Assembly (NCBI GenBank): GCA_015179125.1
Contig: WHVA01000073.1
Coordinates: 237,000-300,999 of the forward strand
Length of the DNA stretch: 64,000 nt
Direction of reading: 5' to 3'
Source of the DNA: Gautieria morchelliformis
Taxonomy: Eukaryota > Basidiomycota > Agaricomycetes > Gomphales > Gomphaceae
Shown: piece after piece, positions 32,207-44,078 of the stretch
Layout of the letters: the number at the start of each line of letters is the position of its first letter
How positions within the stretch are numbered: position 1 is the first letter of the stretch
The notes under the pieces: generated by a model
What the model was told of the DNA's origin: nothing
What the model saw: the letters and a program-made list of their open reading frames with translations, nothing else
Databases searched by the model: none
Position numbers and translations under genes: made by a program

Positions 32207-35200
32207 TAGTGTTCTGCAAAGCCCGGCTTCAGCCGCGGCCTAAGCCGGAGCCGGGCCCCCAAAAGCCGGGCCGAGCCGGGCCAAAGCCATCCTGAGGCCG
32301 GGATCTAGGGCCCGGCTTGAGTTTTGAGAGCCCGAGCCGAGCCCTGAAGCCGCGGCTTTTGGGCGCTTACCTGGTATGCACTGTTCGGGTGGCCAGCGGC
32401 ACTCAGGTAGCTAATTTGAGTATATCCTGTACTCTATTGGTTGAGTTTGAAAAAAATTTCTGTCTGCTGCTCACTGCCATGCCCTTGCCCCGTATCCAGG
32501 ACCCCAGCGATGAGGACGAGGTTCAGCTGCTCCCTATCAAGAGTGCCCGTTCGGGCCGAACGCTAAAGCCAAGCGCCACACTGAAGGATCCCGATAATGT
32601 GGCCAATGTTCTTGGTCAACACAAGCATGCCAAGGTCGTGACTAAGGTGGTAGAAACTACTGACCAACATAAAAATAAAAAACAAAAGACTATTGTTGAG
32701 CCGGCCCTGGTGATCGAGCCAAATGCAAGGACCGTTGCCAAGCCTACTGATTTCAGTAGTACTGAAATGGTTATGAATAAGGAATCTGGCGGCATTACTG
32801 GTGAGTCATATCTTTGCATAGAATATTGTCTATCTATTGATCTAAGATTCAGGTACTCAAAGCAAGGCTACACCGGGGACTTCAGCCATACAAGATAAGA
32901 TAGTCCAGGGAGCTCCGGCTCGCCCTGACGGCTGGCTCAAGGATCTAGATGGGGTAGAGGGCTTACCTGACACAGCGATCAAGTCCAAAGATCGTACTTT
33001 GGATACACGTTATTTTTTCGATAATCTACACATTGAGGAAGGTAAAAAAATTATTGACTGCAAATTGTGCCGGTGAGTCAGGTCTCCTCCGTGGCAGGCA
33101 AATGAGGACTATATTATTTGTAGGAAAAATGACCGACAAAAAATAACTTATGTATTTGAAGTAAGTACACTTCGCCGGCACATGCAAGCCTCGCACCAGG
33201 TAAGCCTTCATAATGAATTGTAGCTCAGTCTGATCTTCTTGGCACAGGCTCAATACAACATATGGTGTGAAAAAACAGGTTTTGTCAGCAAGCTTCCAAG
33301 CGCGATCAAGGAAGCAAAATCTAAAAACCAGCTTGTGACCGATCACTTTGGTCCCGCACCGAAACAACCCAAGGTACCGATGGTGACTTACTCACACAAT
33401 GCTTTTAGACGTCTGGCTGTGCAGTGGTTAATATCAACAGATCAGGTGAGATCATGGCTTTGATAACAGCTATTATGCTCACCTTGGAGCCAAGCCTATC
33501 TCGGCATTCGAGCATCCCCGTTTCAAGGCTATGATCGAAATGGCCTCATGTGCCAAGGAAGGTGTCAAGCTCCCTGGAGCCAGGCCGACACGGATGGAGA
33601 TCATCGATCTGTTCCAATCCCACCTTCGTGATCTCAAAAAACGATTTGCCGTGAGTCTATCATTTACAAGCCACATACATACAGTACTAAATAGTCTATA
33701 TCAGGGTACATCAGTGAAAGGCTTAGTATCTGCGACTTGTGATGCATGGCAAGCCAGTAACACGGACGGCTACTTCGCAGTCACCGCCCATTGGATTGAG
33801 GAAGTTGAGGGGCTCCACACGCTGCAAAATGCGTTGGTGGGATTTGTTCAAATGAACAATTCCCACTCGGGAACTCGACTGGGTCAGGCCATGTTCAAGG
33901 TACTGGAACATGTCGGGATTGCGCACAAAGTGAGTGTGTCTCAGTCTGTGACACCTTGACTGACAACAATGAATAGCTTGGCTGGGTAACGTGCGATAAT
34001 GCCACAAATAACACGACCATGATGGCCGAACTTGCCATCCGAATCAAAGAACATACGAAGGTACCCTTCGATCCAAAGGAACGGCGCATTCGATGCCTTG
34101 TGCATGTGATCAACTTGGCCACACAAGCCATGCTCAATGCACATTCAAAAACACCACACTATGACCCCAAGGAACCTGACAACCACCTACCAGAGACCGA
34201 TACTTGGGTGCGTGACCCTGTAGGTCTCATCCGTGCTATTTGCGTCAAGGAGCGATCATCGGCAAAGCGCAAAGAGATGTACAGAGCCTTACAGGTACGC
34301 AATGATGTCAAGCGGCCAACTACGCTGCTCCTCGACATGGCCGTTCGTTGGTCATCAACATATGTTATGCTTGATCGGGCATACCGTAACAAACAAGTAC
34401 TGTATCTCTTTCATCACTGTTCATGACTACACTGACATGTTTTGATCCGACAGCATGTCAATCGTTTTGTACTTGAACTCGCCCAGGAAGAGTAAGATCG
34501 CACAAAATCGACCACCCTTCTCAGCCTCGCACCAACTGCCGCTGAATGGGAGTCTGTGAAGGCTTTCCTCCAGCTGTTACGTGTAAGTCTTATGCATAAA
34601 TGTATTGTTTTGTTAACTCATGCACAGTCTCCTTAGTTTGCAGATGCTGCTCAGCATGAGTTCTCAGCTGAGCAATACCCTACATTATACCTTGCACTCC
34701 CGGCACTTGAGGGACTCCACACAGCCTGGTCCAAGCGCCTCGTTTATAACACAGGGTACGACGCTTTCCAGAAGCCCCTTGCAGCCGGCATTGCCAAGAT
34801 CGCCGAGTACTATAATCAGACCGAGGATTCGGATGCATACATCATGGGCATGGGTATGTATCCACTCATATTAAATGGCATCATGTCAAAATACTTATAT
34901 CTATGGCAGTTATCCATCCAGAGTACAAAATGGCATACTTTGAGAAACACTGGGGTATGGATTTGACCGCTCGAGTCATGCAAACGGTCCAAGACCTTGT
35001 AAGTCATAACATATATACATATAAATATTAATTTTCTAACATCTTGTAGTTCAAAGAGCGGTGGGACCGTTTGCAAAGTGTCCGGTTGACCACCACAAGT
35101 GCCAGTCAGAAGCGTCGTGCGTATACGCTCCTGGACGCACTGAGCGGCGATGAGGATGAAAACCCAGATGACCCTGGGTCGGGCTCCAGCCAGTCGCAAG

Positions 35201-35886
35201 GGTTTGATGCCGAGGATCAGCCCTGGCTTGATGCCTTCCGGTCATATGTCCGATCCACCGAGCGGTTACCAGAGAACATGGGGCTTGTGGAATGGTGGGG
35301 GGTAAGTCTTATCTATATTTAGGTATACTTCCTTGATATTCAACTAATATCTTTCAGGTTAACCAGATCCGATATCCCATTTGGGTGTCGCTTGCATATG
35401 ATTACCTTCCTATTATGGCGTCATCAGTCTCAAGCGAACGTGCCTTTTCAAGCTCGGGAATTACAATCACAAAACGGCGGAACTGACTCAAAGGAGATGT
35501 AGTTGAAGCACTCCAGGTCGTCAAATGCGGACTGAAGACAAATTTGATACTACAGGATTCAGCTCCGTCGTCTTCTTATGAGCTCGAATTAATGGACGAA
35601 GGTCCGGAGGTGCCTCAGACACCGGGAGAGGTCATTGACCTCTCCAGTGACTGTGAGCTTGTGGAGGGGGAGAGCGAAGTCGATATAGAATACGACTAGC
35701 TAGTTAAAACTACATAGAATTTCCACTTCGGCGTTGCATCCCCTCGGTCGATATTTCCCACTGAAGAGCCCCGGCTTAAGCCGGGCCAAGCCCGAGCCGA
35801 GCCCAAGCCGGCACTCAGGGCCCGGCCCTGAATTCTGTGAGCCCGAGCCGGGGCTTTTGAGCCGAGCCGGGCTTTGCAGAACACTA
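32207..35886 (+). mobile_element. hAT DNA transposon (3,680 bp), degenerate
   Basis: Both ends carry the same 22-bp terminal inverted repeat, TAGTGTTCTGCAAAGCCCGG plus CT, and the element is flanked by the 8-bp direct duplication CCTACACA (32199-32206 and 35887-35894). The duplication length is diagnostic of hAT elements. GC-rich subterminal repeats (GCCGGGC-type words) fill the outer 130 bp on each side, as expected of transposase-binding sites. The uninterrupted target sequence TCCTACACAGCTTGTG is visible at 47,777-47,795 on the minus strand in the related R1 copy. Confidence 0.95.
32479..35699 (+). pseudogene. hAT transposase gene with two in-frame stops
   Basis: A multi-exon plus-strand gene starts MPLPRIQDPSDEDE. 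It encodes a BED-type zinc finger (CKLC...HMQASH near 33,057-33,195), a catalytic region (TCDAWQASNTDGYFAVTAHW, WVTCDNATNNTTMMAEL, RCLVHVINLATQA, RWSSTYVMLDRA) and the C-terminal dimerisation domain (WW, YPIWVSLAYDYLPI, SSVSSERAFSSSGITITKRRN). Exons are separated by introns of about 50-60 nt. A TAA at 34493-34495 and a TGA at 35484-35486 interrupt the frame; both fit C-to-T changes (CAA, CGA). The copy is therefore unlikely to make active transposase. Confidence 0.88.
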
Positions 35887-36509
35887 CCTACACAGCTTGT
35901 GTGACTTGCACATCTTACCTAAGCTCCTAACCTGAACTAGAATACTACTTTTGCTTAGAGTAACTGTTCTTAGTTAAGTAGTTGTTTACTGCTTAGCCAC
36001 TTAGCCTAACCCGCTGAGCGAAACTCTACAGAGTGAGGTTGGCAATCAATTTTCTTGTCAATTAGCACTCCAATACCCGAGACGAGCTGTTCAGTTGATT
36101 TGCCTGTTCAGCGACTTTCACAAGTCAAGTCAAGTTGTGTGTGAAAGCCACTTCACATTACTCTCTCGTTATTGCAGTGCATTGACGTTGGTCGACCCAA
36201 TCCAATTACAAACTCTCCTGTGGAGCCTATTCCCTCTTTATTAAAAGGAATACTCTTGGACCCCGATAGTGTCCTTGAACCTACACACTCTTTTAGTTTA
36301 TTGTTCAGTGCAGCTAAGAAACACATTGCCTTCTAGCTGTAATAACTTGGACTAGTTATTACATGGATTGCAACCAAGGTACAAATATTAAATTATTTCC
36401 AGAGTTGTGCTGCTGCATTGGATTGGTATTCTACTAAGTCGTGTAACGACACATTCTGATAGACAGAGGCATTAGCAATAACACCAAAGTCTTGAAGCGT
36501 CCCAAAACA

Positions 36510-37014
36510 GCATCACACTCACACCCTAGTTGAACCAATGTGACAGAGTCTGCATTGCCTATTGATAGGGCCTTGGAAGCGGTGGAGGGAGTTGAAGGCA
36601 GCAGTGGAGGAACATACAAGCTGCAAGACAGCCATAGCTGTTTTGGAACCTGTTGAACTAAATGTAAAACTGTGGTGTTAAACACAATTCTAAAGTTCAA
36701 TCAGAGATTTGACTTTACAAGAACATGCAAGCTTCAAAACTATTTTAACGGAGAACCCAATTAAGAAATTATACTCCGGTGAACAATCAGAATCAGTATT
36801 GGTACAGGAAGTGTAGCAGTAGAGATTTAACTGAACACATGTAGTTCTCAGATTGTGCAATACTTCATGAGGTCAAAGAATGTTTAGGCATCCAAGGGTC
36901 CAGATACTTTAAGGGGAGAGCTGCTTAGAGTCTTAGGACCATGGGTCAAGTGAATTAAAGACAACAATAATCCCCAAGACATGAAAAGATAGTTCTGCAC
37001 TTGAACTCTTCCTT
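36510..37014. other. Unassigned repeat-island sequence
   Basis: AT-rich sequence between R1 copy b and R2 copy a. No gene, LTR terminus or RNA was recognised. Confidence 0.4.
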
Positions 37015-38090
37015 GTTATGATATACGCAATTATATTATTTAAGTCATCCACATATGTAGAAACTAATAAAAGAAACAAGAAAAAGCAGAAGAATCTACC
37101 AAGGAATGGGAACGACACTCACGACAGATATTGACATGCGCAGATGGCACATGACACTCACGATCAAGTAGCTATCTTATCTGTAGATCAGATGAGATAC
37201 AGGAATGAAGGCATTGGCCATGTGTGGCCGACCAGAGACAGCGTGCCTATCGACAGATGGCATTGGCCATGATGTCAACAGGCGCCAGGCCATAGGCACC
37301 AAGAAGGTGCAGGCACCAAACGCCGCAGAGGAGTATAGACTGCGCAGGAGCATCGGACGTCACAGAATGACAACAGAATGTTGTTCCAAGCACGTATGCT
37401 TGATCAGCTGCCCCATAGAAGAGGCACAGAGACAGCAGCCTCATCACCAAGAGTAGCATTCATGCTACACAAGAGAAACTTAATTTCTATTTTCTATTGA
37501 GCTCCATGACACGACCAGCTGATTACTATCTTAACATCATGTTGACAGGAGCTTTGTATAGTAGGTACAAGACTCTATTCCAAAGCCTAACACCCCTGTC
37601 ATTATCCCCATCATTTCCATGGCTTTATGACTACAAGTAGTCACCCCTTTAGTTACACATAGTTTTTCAACCCATTCACCCATTATCCTGAACACTGGTA
37701 GTTATCACTATTATAGTATAATTAGCTACCACAAATGTACGAACTGATCATCCAGAATCTACTGTTTCACCCCCCGAAGTACCTGTAGTCTTGTTTGATA
37801 GCTACAGAGCTTAAATCTTGATAGTTTTCTCCAATTCTTCATTGAGAGTCTATTATTACTGTCTACTCTAAACTATCTCAAAAGTGAAGCCTTTTGAGAC
37901 AGCTGTCCTCTAGATTGAGACCATTTCTTTATCGACGCGGTCACATGACCACCATCCACCAGTGACAGACGCACCCCACTGAGCTTAGTCAGCACAAAGC
38001 GACGGGACGAATATAGCAGTTCAGCTGCTAAGCAATAGGAATTTTTATCAAGGCATATTAATCTGATATTTAATCATAAAATTCCTCAGT
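37015..38090 (+). repeat. R2 repeat, copy a
   Basis: This roughly 1.1-kb unit aligns along its length with 51275-52350 in the same orientation. Shared blocks include TACGCAATTAT, GGCGCCAGGCCATAGGCACC, CTGATTACTATCTTAACATC and TCTCTATTCCAAAGCC. No protein is encoded. It is probably a solo LTR; its family is unknown. Confidence 0.65.
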
Positions 38091-38146
38091 TCAAGTAAAT
38101 CTCTGTTCTCGTGGCTTTTCTAGTTTTCCAACTCAACAAACATGGG

Positions 38147-39168
38147 ATATTAACTCACTTACCCTGAGTTAGGTTAATATCTGCAGTGTTGTTAGGGACC
38201 GTCCACAAAGTAGCTACCTATTTATGAACATTTACTAGGTAGTTAATTAGTGTCAAATGTCCTCAAGAAAGGTTGTATTAATATTTCTATGCTACACTCA
38301 CATTGGGTCCACAAGATACAACAGATTTTTAGCTAGGAATCACCCACGATCACATGACCTCAAAAACAGCTCAAAGTCACCTGATCATCCACAGTCACCT
38401 GACAATCACCTGACCTCAAAGTCACTTGATTATATACGGTCACCTGACAATCACATGACACAGTCACATGACATCAATCCAGCTTGAAGTCACATGACCT
38501 TCCTTCGTCACATGATAATCACATGAGCATGGGAGTTTCTTACATACTCTTAGCTTTACTGTCACAGAGCTGTGGCTTTAACCCAATATAGCAATAGAAC
38601 CTTCCACAGCCTTCCAATAGTTTCCAAACCTTTCCTGAAGCTTCTCTAAGCTTCCACAAGGTTCTTCACAGTAGTAGAAGCCTCTACAAGGTTCCCAGCA
38701 GTAGTTACATAAGCTAGATAGATGCAGTATAAATAGCCTGCAGTTTTAGCAGTGAAGCAATCAATCATCTTTCACCCAAACCACTCATACCTTGAGTAAC
38801 TGAAGTGTGACTTCAACACAGCCTTGTACCGAAGTACTGGCTCACTGACTTGGCTACAGTCTAAGATTGCAGCAACTCTGATTGGCTCTGAGAAGTACAA
38901 GAGTGCTCTATTTTAATTGCAGCAGGCTCTGAATAATCGCGCTGCGAACAGCAACATTACTAAGAGTAACTGATTAGTAATCCTGTACAACTAGACGCCA
39001 CTCTGAGCAGTGATCTAATAGTCCTGGTTATTAGTTATTCAATTCACGCAATAGTTTATTAACTTAACTCTGAGTTAAGTGGGTTAATAGCCTTTTGAGT
39101 AATTGATCTTTCTTGATCAATCAACGCACTGCAGATATTAACCTAACTCATGGTAAGTGAGTTAATAT
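38147..39168. mobile_element. 1.0-kb element with 42-bp terminal inverted repeats
   Basis: The left end (38147-38188, starting ATATTAACTCACTTACC) and the right end (39127-39168) are reverse complements over 42 bp with one mismatch. Inside are a TATAAATA box near 38,730 and a cluster of eleven TCACNTGA words at 38,349-38,526. The element encodes no protein. It could be a MITE-like non-autonomous DNA transposon or an unusual LTR. The copia element is inserted at the extreme right terminus, and no target duplication of its own could be confirmed. Confidence 0.6.
38340..38530. repeat. Cluster of TCAC(A/C/T)TGA palindromic words
   Basis: Eleven copies of the 8-bp near-palindrome TCACNTGA occur in about 190 bp, at irregular spacing. 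The density is far above chance and resembles subterminal protein-binding repeats of DNA transposons. Confidence 0.75.
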
Positions 39169-39304
39169 TATTGGGATCTGCACTATAGTAAGCTCAGACG
39201 TTCGTGGTGCATGAACGACTGAGGAAAGAAGCGGAGTAGCGGAATTGGAACTGATGACGTGGAGTAGATGTGGGTCCATGTAGGTATGACATCGATTTCT
39301 AACA
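39169..39304 (-). repeat. Copia 3' LTR (short form)
   Basis: 136-bp terminal repeat starting TGTTAGAAATCG on the minus strand. Compared with the 5' LTR it lacks a 107-bp internal block bounded by short direct repeats (TTCGTGGTGCATGAACGAC on the plus strand), consistent with a deletion by recombination between them. Confidence 0.9.
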
Positions 39305-39328
39305 CTCCCCCTCGATGGAAAGGCCGTA

Positions 39329-42300
39329 TCAGGGATTGGAGCGTATGCCAAGGAGCTTCGCGAGTTTATCGTGTGCGGGTCTAGGCAGAGCTTTCGTGAG
39401 GATGTCGGCAATCATGTGAGAGGTTGGTACATAGTAGAACTCGAGTTCCGAAGCGTGTACACGTTCACGGACATAGTGGTGCTGAACATCGAAATGTTTC
39501 GACCTCGCATGATAAGAAGGATCTTTAATGATGGAGATTGTGCCCATGTTGTCACTCTGGATGCGCGTCGCAAGCTTCTGTTCGTGGCCAAGGAGTTTTA
39601 GGAGGCTTCGTAACCAGACGGCCTCTTTCGACGCGTGGCATGCAGAGGAGTATTCGGCTTCACAGCTGGATGTGGTGACAGAGGACTGTTTCTTGGAGCT
39701 CCAGGTTATCGCACCGCCGCCAAGGAAGAAGACGTATCCTGAGACCGATTTCCTGCTGTCAGCTTCAGATGCGTAGTCTGAGTCTGCAGAGCCGGTGAGT
39801 AAGACGGAGGGGGAGATGCCCCCGAGGACGAGATGGTGTGTGCGAGTGGAGTTCAAGTATATCAGGACATGTTTAACAGCGGTCCAGTGAGGTTCTCTGG
39901 GGTTTATGGAGAATTGCGAGAGGCGGTTGATGGCGAAGGTGATGTCTGGGCGGGTGCACATCGAAGCGTACATCAAGGAGCCTATGGCGGCACGGTAGGG
40001 AATTCTGGACATAGTGGCGATCTCCTCTGGGCTCGAGGGTGACTGGTCGGAGGAGAGACCTGTAGCGTCTACACGTAGTGGGGTCCAGACGGGGTGGGCT
40101 GTGTCTAGGTTGAATCGCTTGGTGATGCGCTTGATGTAAGACGTCTGGCTCAGTGATATGGTTCTCGCCGTCCGGTCGCAGGCAATCTCGATGCCTAGCA
40201 TTCAGCGAATTTCACCTAGATCGGTGATGTCTATTTTAGTTTGTAGGTCGCGAACAATCGAGTCCATTTCGGCAGTGGTACTAGCGGTGGCCGCCATATC
40301 GTCCATGTGAATCACGATAATGGATTTGCCGAGATTGGTGGAGCGGCTATAGACACAGTGGTCGACGGGGTGTCGGACAAACTGGTGGGCTACCATTGCC
40401 TTGTCCAGTGTTTTGTTCCACTGGCGGCCAGACTGCTTGAGTCCATACAAACCCTTCCATAGCCGGCATACTAGGTTTTCGTCCCCTGGCGCGATACTAC
40501 CTTCGGCTTGCTCCATATAGATCTCCTCGTCGAGGTCAGAGTGGAGGAAAGCAGTTTTTATGTCTAATTGGCGGATCTCCCAGTCGTTGGTAGCGGCTAA
40601 AGATAAGACTAAACGGAAAGATTCCAGGCGAGCAACAGGTGAAAAAGTGTCGTGGCAATCTTGACCTGCAACTTGAGTGAATCCTTTTGCGACAATCCTA
40701 ACTTTCAGTTTAGCCATTTTGCCGGATTCATCACATTTAATGTGACAGACGGTCTTGCTCTTGACAATCTTCTTGCCAACAGGGACATCGCTTCGGGGGA
40801 CGAGGTCCCATACATGGTGCCTTTGCATGGATTGCAGCTCGGAATCCATGCCTAGCTGCCAGATTGGGCCGTTCGGGCCTTTCAGGGCCTCAGTAAAGGA
40901 CGTGGGGTCTTCCTCTTCATGTACAATGCCGGCAAGTAGCATATCTTCGACGAAGTTGGCTTCGAGTTCAGCGTCCCTTGTTGCAGCGTGTGGGAGGCGT
41001 GCCCTGTTGGTGGCGGAAGTAATTTCGGCAACAGTACGGTCAGTGCGGCTGGTATAAGGTATGTTTCGCATGGCGGCACCTGCAGCTGATGGTTTAGGTA
41101 CACGTGAAGATCGGTGTGGTGGGGGTATTGTGGTCAGTTCGTGATCGCCGTCCGATGGTAACTCAATGACATTTTCTCCCCCTTCAGCCACTACGTCCTC
41201 TTCATAGGCTCCCCCTGCAGCGGCGGCTCCCCCTTCAGTGCGACCGTCCATCTGACCGACCTCCCGATCATCCACCCCTGATATACCTTGATATTCCACG
41301 TCGTCATCACTTTCTTGATCGGTTTGGTTTCCAACTACGAGACCGGGATTAAGTGGTCGAGGGGTGGAGTCCTGAGATTCGATAAAGGTGACGTTACAGG
41401 ATGTTATGATCTGTCTAGTGGATCGGTTGTAGCACCGGTAAGCTTTGGAGTTCTGTGAGTAGCCAACCAGGACGCATTCGACGGAGCGGTTATAGATCTT
41501 CGCTACATGGTGGTTCTGGATTAGCACGAAAGCTTTGCAGCCGATCTCCCGGAGGTGCGACACGTCAGGTTTCCGGTCGGTCCATGCTTCATAGGGGGTC
41601 ATATTGCTAATGGCCTTCGTAGGGGTTCTGTTCTTCAGGTACACAGTGGTCAGTACACATTCTCCCCATAGACTAGGGGGTAGGTTTGCGTCAGACTGGA
41701 TTGCGCGTGCCCTTGACATAAGGGTTCGGTGGCTTCGCTCGACAACCCCATTTTCAACAGATGTGTATGGTGCTGTGAGAAGGTGTTGTACGCCATGGCT
41801 ACGGAGATAGCTCTCATATGACTTAGATGTGTATTCACCACCGTTGTCGGTTATAAACTTCTTGACGTTGCGGTTCGACTGACGTTCGACCAGCACTTGC
41901 CAATCGGCAAATGCGGTAATCGCCTCACTCTTTTTCGCAAGGAGGTAAGTCCAGGTGTGTCTGGAGTAGTCATCTATAAAGTTGAGAGCGTAGTATTTTC
42001 CACCGGCGGGTACATCCTCAGGCCCGGTGATGTCAGAGAATATGACATCTAGTTTACCATCAGCTCTCTCTCCCTCTCGCATTTTTGGGACCGGTGTCTT
42101 GGTCTGCTTCCCGAGAATACAATGTTCACAGGTCGGTGGTATAGATGAAAGGTCGGTAGGCATACCTGTAGCCATGCCTTTCTTTGCCATAGCGATGATG
42201 GAGGGGTAGTTAATGTGGCCGAGGCGTTTGTGCCAAGTTTTGAGGCTAGCGGGGGCTCTTGCAAGGTTAGCGTACGCTTGAGCTGAGGATGTAATAGGAA

Positions 42301-43705
42301 CGTGATACAATCCACCGTTCACTCTGGAACCCTTAAGGATTTCCTTCTTCTGTTGATCATAGACGCGGCATTGGTTCTTGGAGAAGACTGAGAGGTAGTT
42401 ACTATCGTCTCCGAGTTTCCCGACTGAGATGAGCCTAATGGTGGCATTGGGAATGTAAAGAACTTGTAGCAGAGTGAGGAGTTGTCTGCTTGGTGTGATC
42501 ATTGTGATGTCACCCACGCCAATGGCTTTTGCAATCGAGCCGTTCATTCCTTTGATAGGGCGAGGTATGATTGGCGTGAGCTTGGTGAAGTCCTCTTTAC
42601 ATGGGCTGCAATGGACAGACGCTCCAGAGTCAAGGAAGCGAGGAATGTTATCTGTCGAGGCAAGCGCAAGCTCAGGGGTGCCTGTACTGTTCCGCTGATA
42701 TGCCAGCCAGTCTACATTATATGTGGTCTTGGTTTTATCTGTGCACGTGAAAGACCAATCTCCCTCGTAGAGGTGGTCATCTTGTTGATAAAAAGACATC
42801 GGACGGGATGTTGTGGTTGTAGTAGACAAGGCAATATTGGCAGATTCTGATTTTGCCTTATTCTCCCCCGCAATGTTGGCATCGGCGGCGAGAGCAACAT
42901 CTTTCTCTTTCTTCGCACGAGCACGCGGGCCTCCACCCTCGTCACCACCTCCAGGGCGCCAGCACTTTTCTTTGGTATGGCCGGGTTTGCTGCAATTTGC
43001 ACAAACGACCCTGGAGGAAGGTTTCTTAGAAGCGATAGCGGCGAGCGCCTCCTCAGCGGCGGTAGCTTGATTGGCATGGCGAATCTTAGATGCTTCAAAG
43101 CGGAGGCGGGCTTTAAGGCCGTCGAAGGTAATACCGTCCTTGGTCGAGGTGAGGATGCCCTCGAGTTGCTCGCGGATAGGGGTAAAGGAGTCGTGAGAAA
43201 GTGCGTTGAGACAGATAATGATCATCCAGTCGTCCTCCTTAATAGGTCCAGCAGCGAACATATCTTTCATGGTGTGTTCGAGTGCGAGAAGCGTGACATC
43301 GATGTCCACACCAGGGGAAAAGTGGGTGGAGAGCGCGCGCTTGAGCAGGGAAACCTGGTGCATCGGACCTAGGGTGGAGAACGCTTCGTGGATCTTGGCC
43401 CATGCAGAGGCGGCAGTGGTGCAACCGGCAATGACGTGGTGAAGGGAAGGGTCCATCATGAGTTGGACTGTGAACACAAGAGTGGTATTCTTCGCAATCC
43501 AGAGGTCTTTGTCGGCAGGCTTAGTGTCAGGAGGGATGATAGAGCAAGGATCCTTCGCGTCGAAGTATTTCCATAGCCCGCTCGTAGCAAGAACCGCCTT
43601 CGCTTCAATCGCCCACGACTCGTAGTTCTCGCCGCCCAAGAGTAACTTAGACATTTTGGGACGAGCCCAGTTCTCAGGGATGAACGAGGTAATGGAGGAA
43701 GCCAT
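39329..43705 (-). pseudogene. Copia gag-pol polyprotein with one premature stop
   Basis: A single long frame encodes Gag (SKLLLGGENYESWAIEAKAV), a zinc knuckle CANCSKPGHTKEKCW, protease RFLDSGASVHCS, GAG-pre-integrase WHKRLGHINYPS with CEHCILGKQ, the integrase core (SDITGPE, FIDDYSRHTW, ITDNGGEYTSKSYESYL), RT (GFTQVAGQDCHDTFSPVARL, VIHMDDMAA) and RNase H (TGSADSDYASEADSRKS, SSCEAEYSSACHASKE, KHFDVQHHYVRE). One TGA at 40202-40204 lies where the family has Trp (DLGEIR-W-LGIE), fitting a single G-to-A change. The start at 43705 (MASSITSF) fits the usual Gag start; an upstream Met at 43759 is possible. Apart from the stop the frame is intact, so the insertion is recent. Confidence 0.93.
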
Positions 43706-43830
43706 GGCGCGGAGCGAGAAAAAGAACGGATATATGCGTTGACAGAGTGGGGGAGGCAAAGGGAGGACGGAGCTCAGATAGTTCCTGCACGTATGAATGC
43801 TATTATAGGTGCAGCGGTTGGCCCATAACC

Positions 43831-44073
43831 TATTGGGATCTGCACTATAGTAAGCTCAGACGTTCGTGGTGCATGAACGACTATTATTACCTGCACTATA
43901 GTAAGCTACAGTGCGGGTAAGTAATATGCAGAGAACAGTGAGCGTAACTATGCGTTCTTACCTCAGATGTTCGTGGTGCATGAACGACTGAGGAAAGAAG
44001 CGGAGTAGCGGAATTGGAACTGATGACGTGGAGTAGATGTGGGTCCATGTAGGTATGACATCGATTTCTAACA
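43831..44073 (-). repeat. Copia 5' LTR (long form)
   Basis: 243-bp terminal repeat on the minus strand from TGTTAGAAATCG to GATCCCAATA. It contains an internal segment ending GTGCAGGTAATAATA that matches the end of the solo LTR at 52370-52571, then a partial repeat of its own middle. Confidence 0.88.
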
Positions 44074-44078
44074 AATAT

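Larger units (their letters stand above)
31486..36509 (+). repeat. R1 LTR-like repeat, copy b, interrupted by a hAT transposon
   Basis: The two parts 31486-32206 and 35895-36509 together form one R1 unit of about 1.34 kb that begins TGACCCAAACTGCC and ends CCCAAAACA. It matches the reverse complement of 47170-48466. A TATAAAAG box lies at 32144-32151, which sets the plus orientation. No matching 5-bp duplication was found at its ends. It is probably a solo LTR of an element not present in the window. Confidence 0.7.
39169..44073 (-). mobile_element. Ty1/copia LTR retrotransposon, nearly complete (4,905 bp)
   Basis: The element lies on the minus strand, flanked by the 5-bp direct duplication AATAT (39164-39168 and 44074-44078). 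The LTRs begin TGTTAGAAATCG and end GATCCCAATA: 3' LTR 39169-39304 (136 bp), 5' LTR 43831-44073 (243 bp). The primer-binding site GGTTATGGGCC directly follows the 5' LTR (43820-43830), and a purine tract (GAGGGGGAG) directly precedes the 3' LTR. The size difference is a 107-bp block present only in the 5' LTR. Confidence 0.95.

Noticed and set aside
38340..38530. Possible CRISPR-like array (short repeated TCACNTGA words)
   Set aside because: Repeats are only 8 bp, spacing is irregular and the genome is eukaryotic. A protein-binding cluster is more likely.
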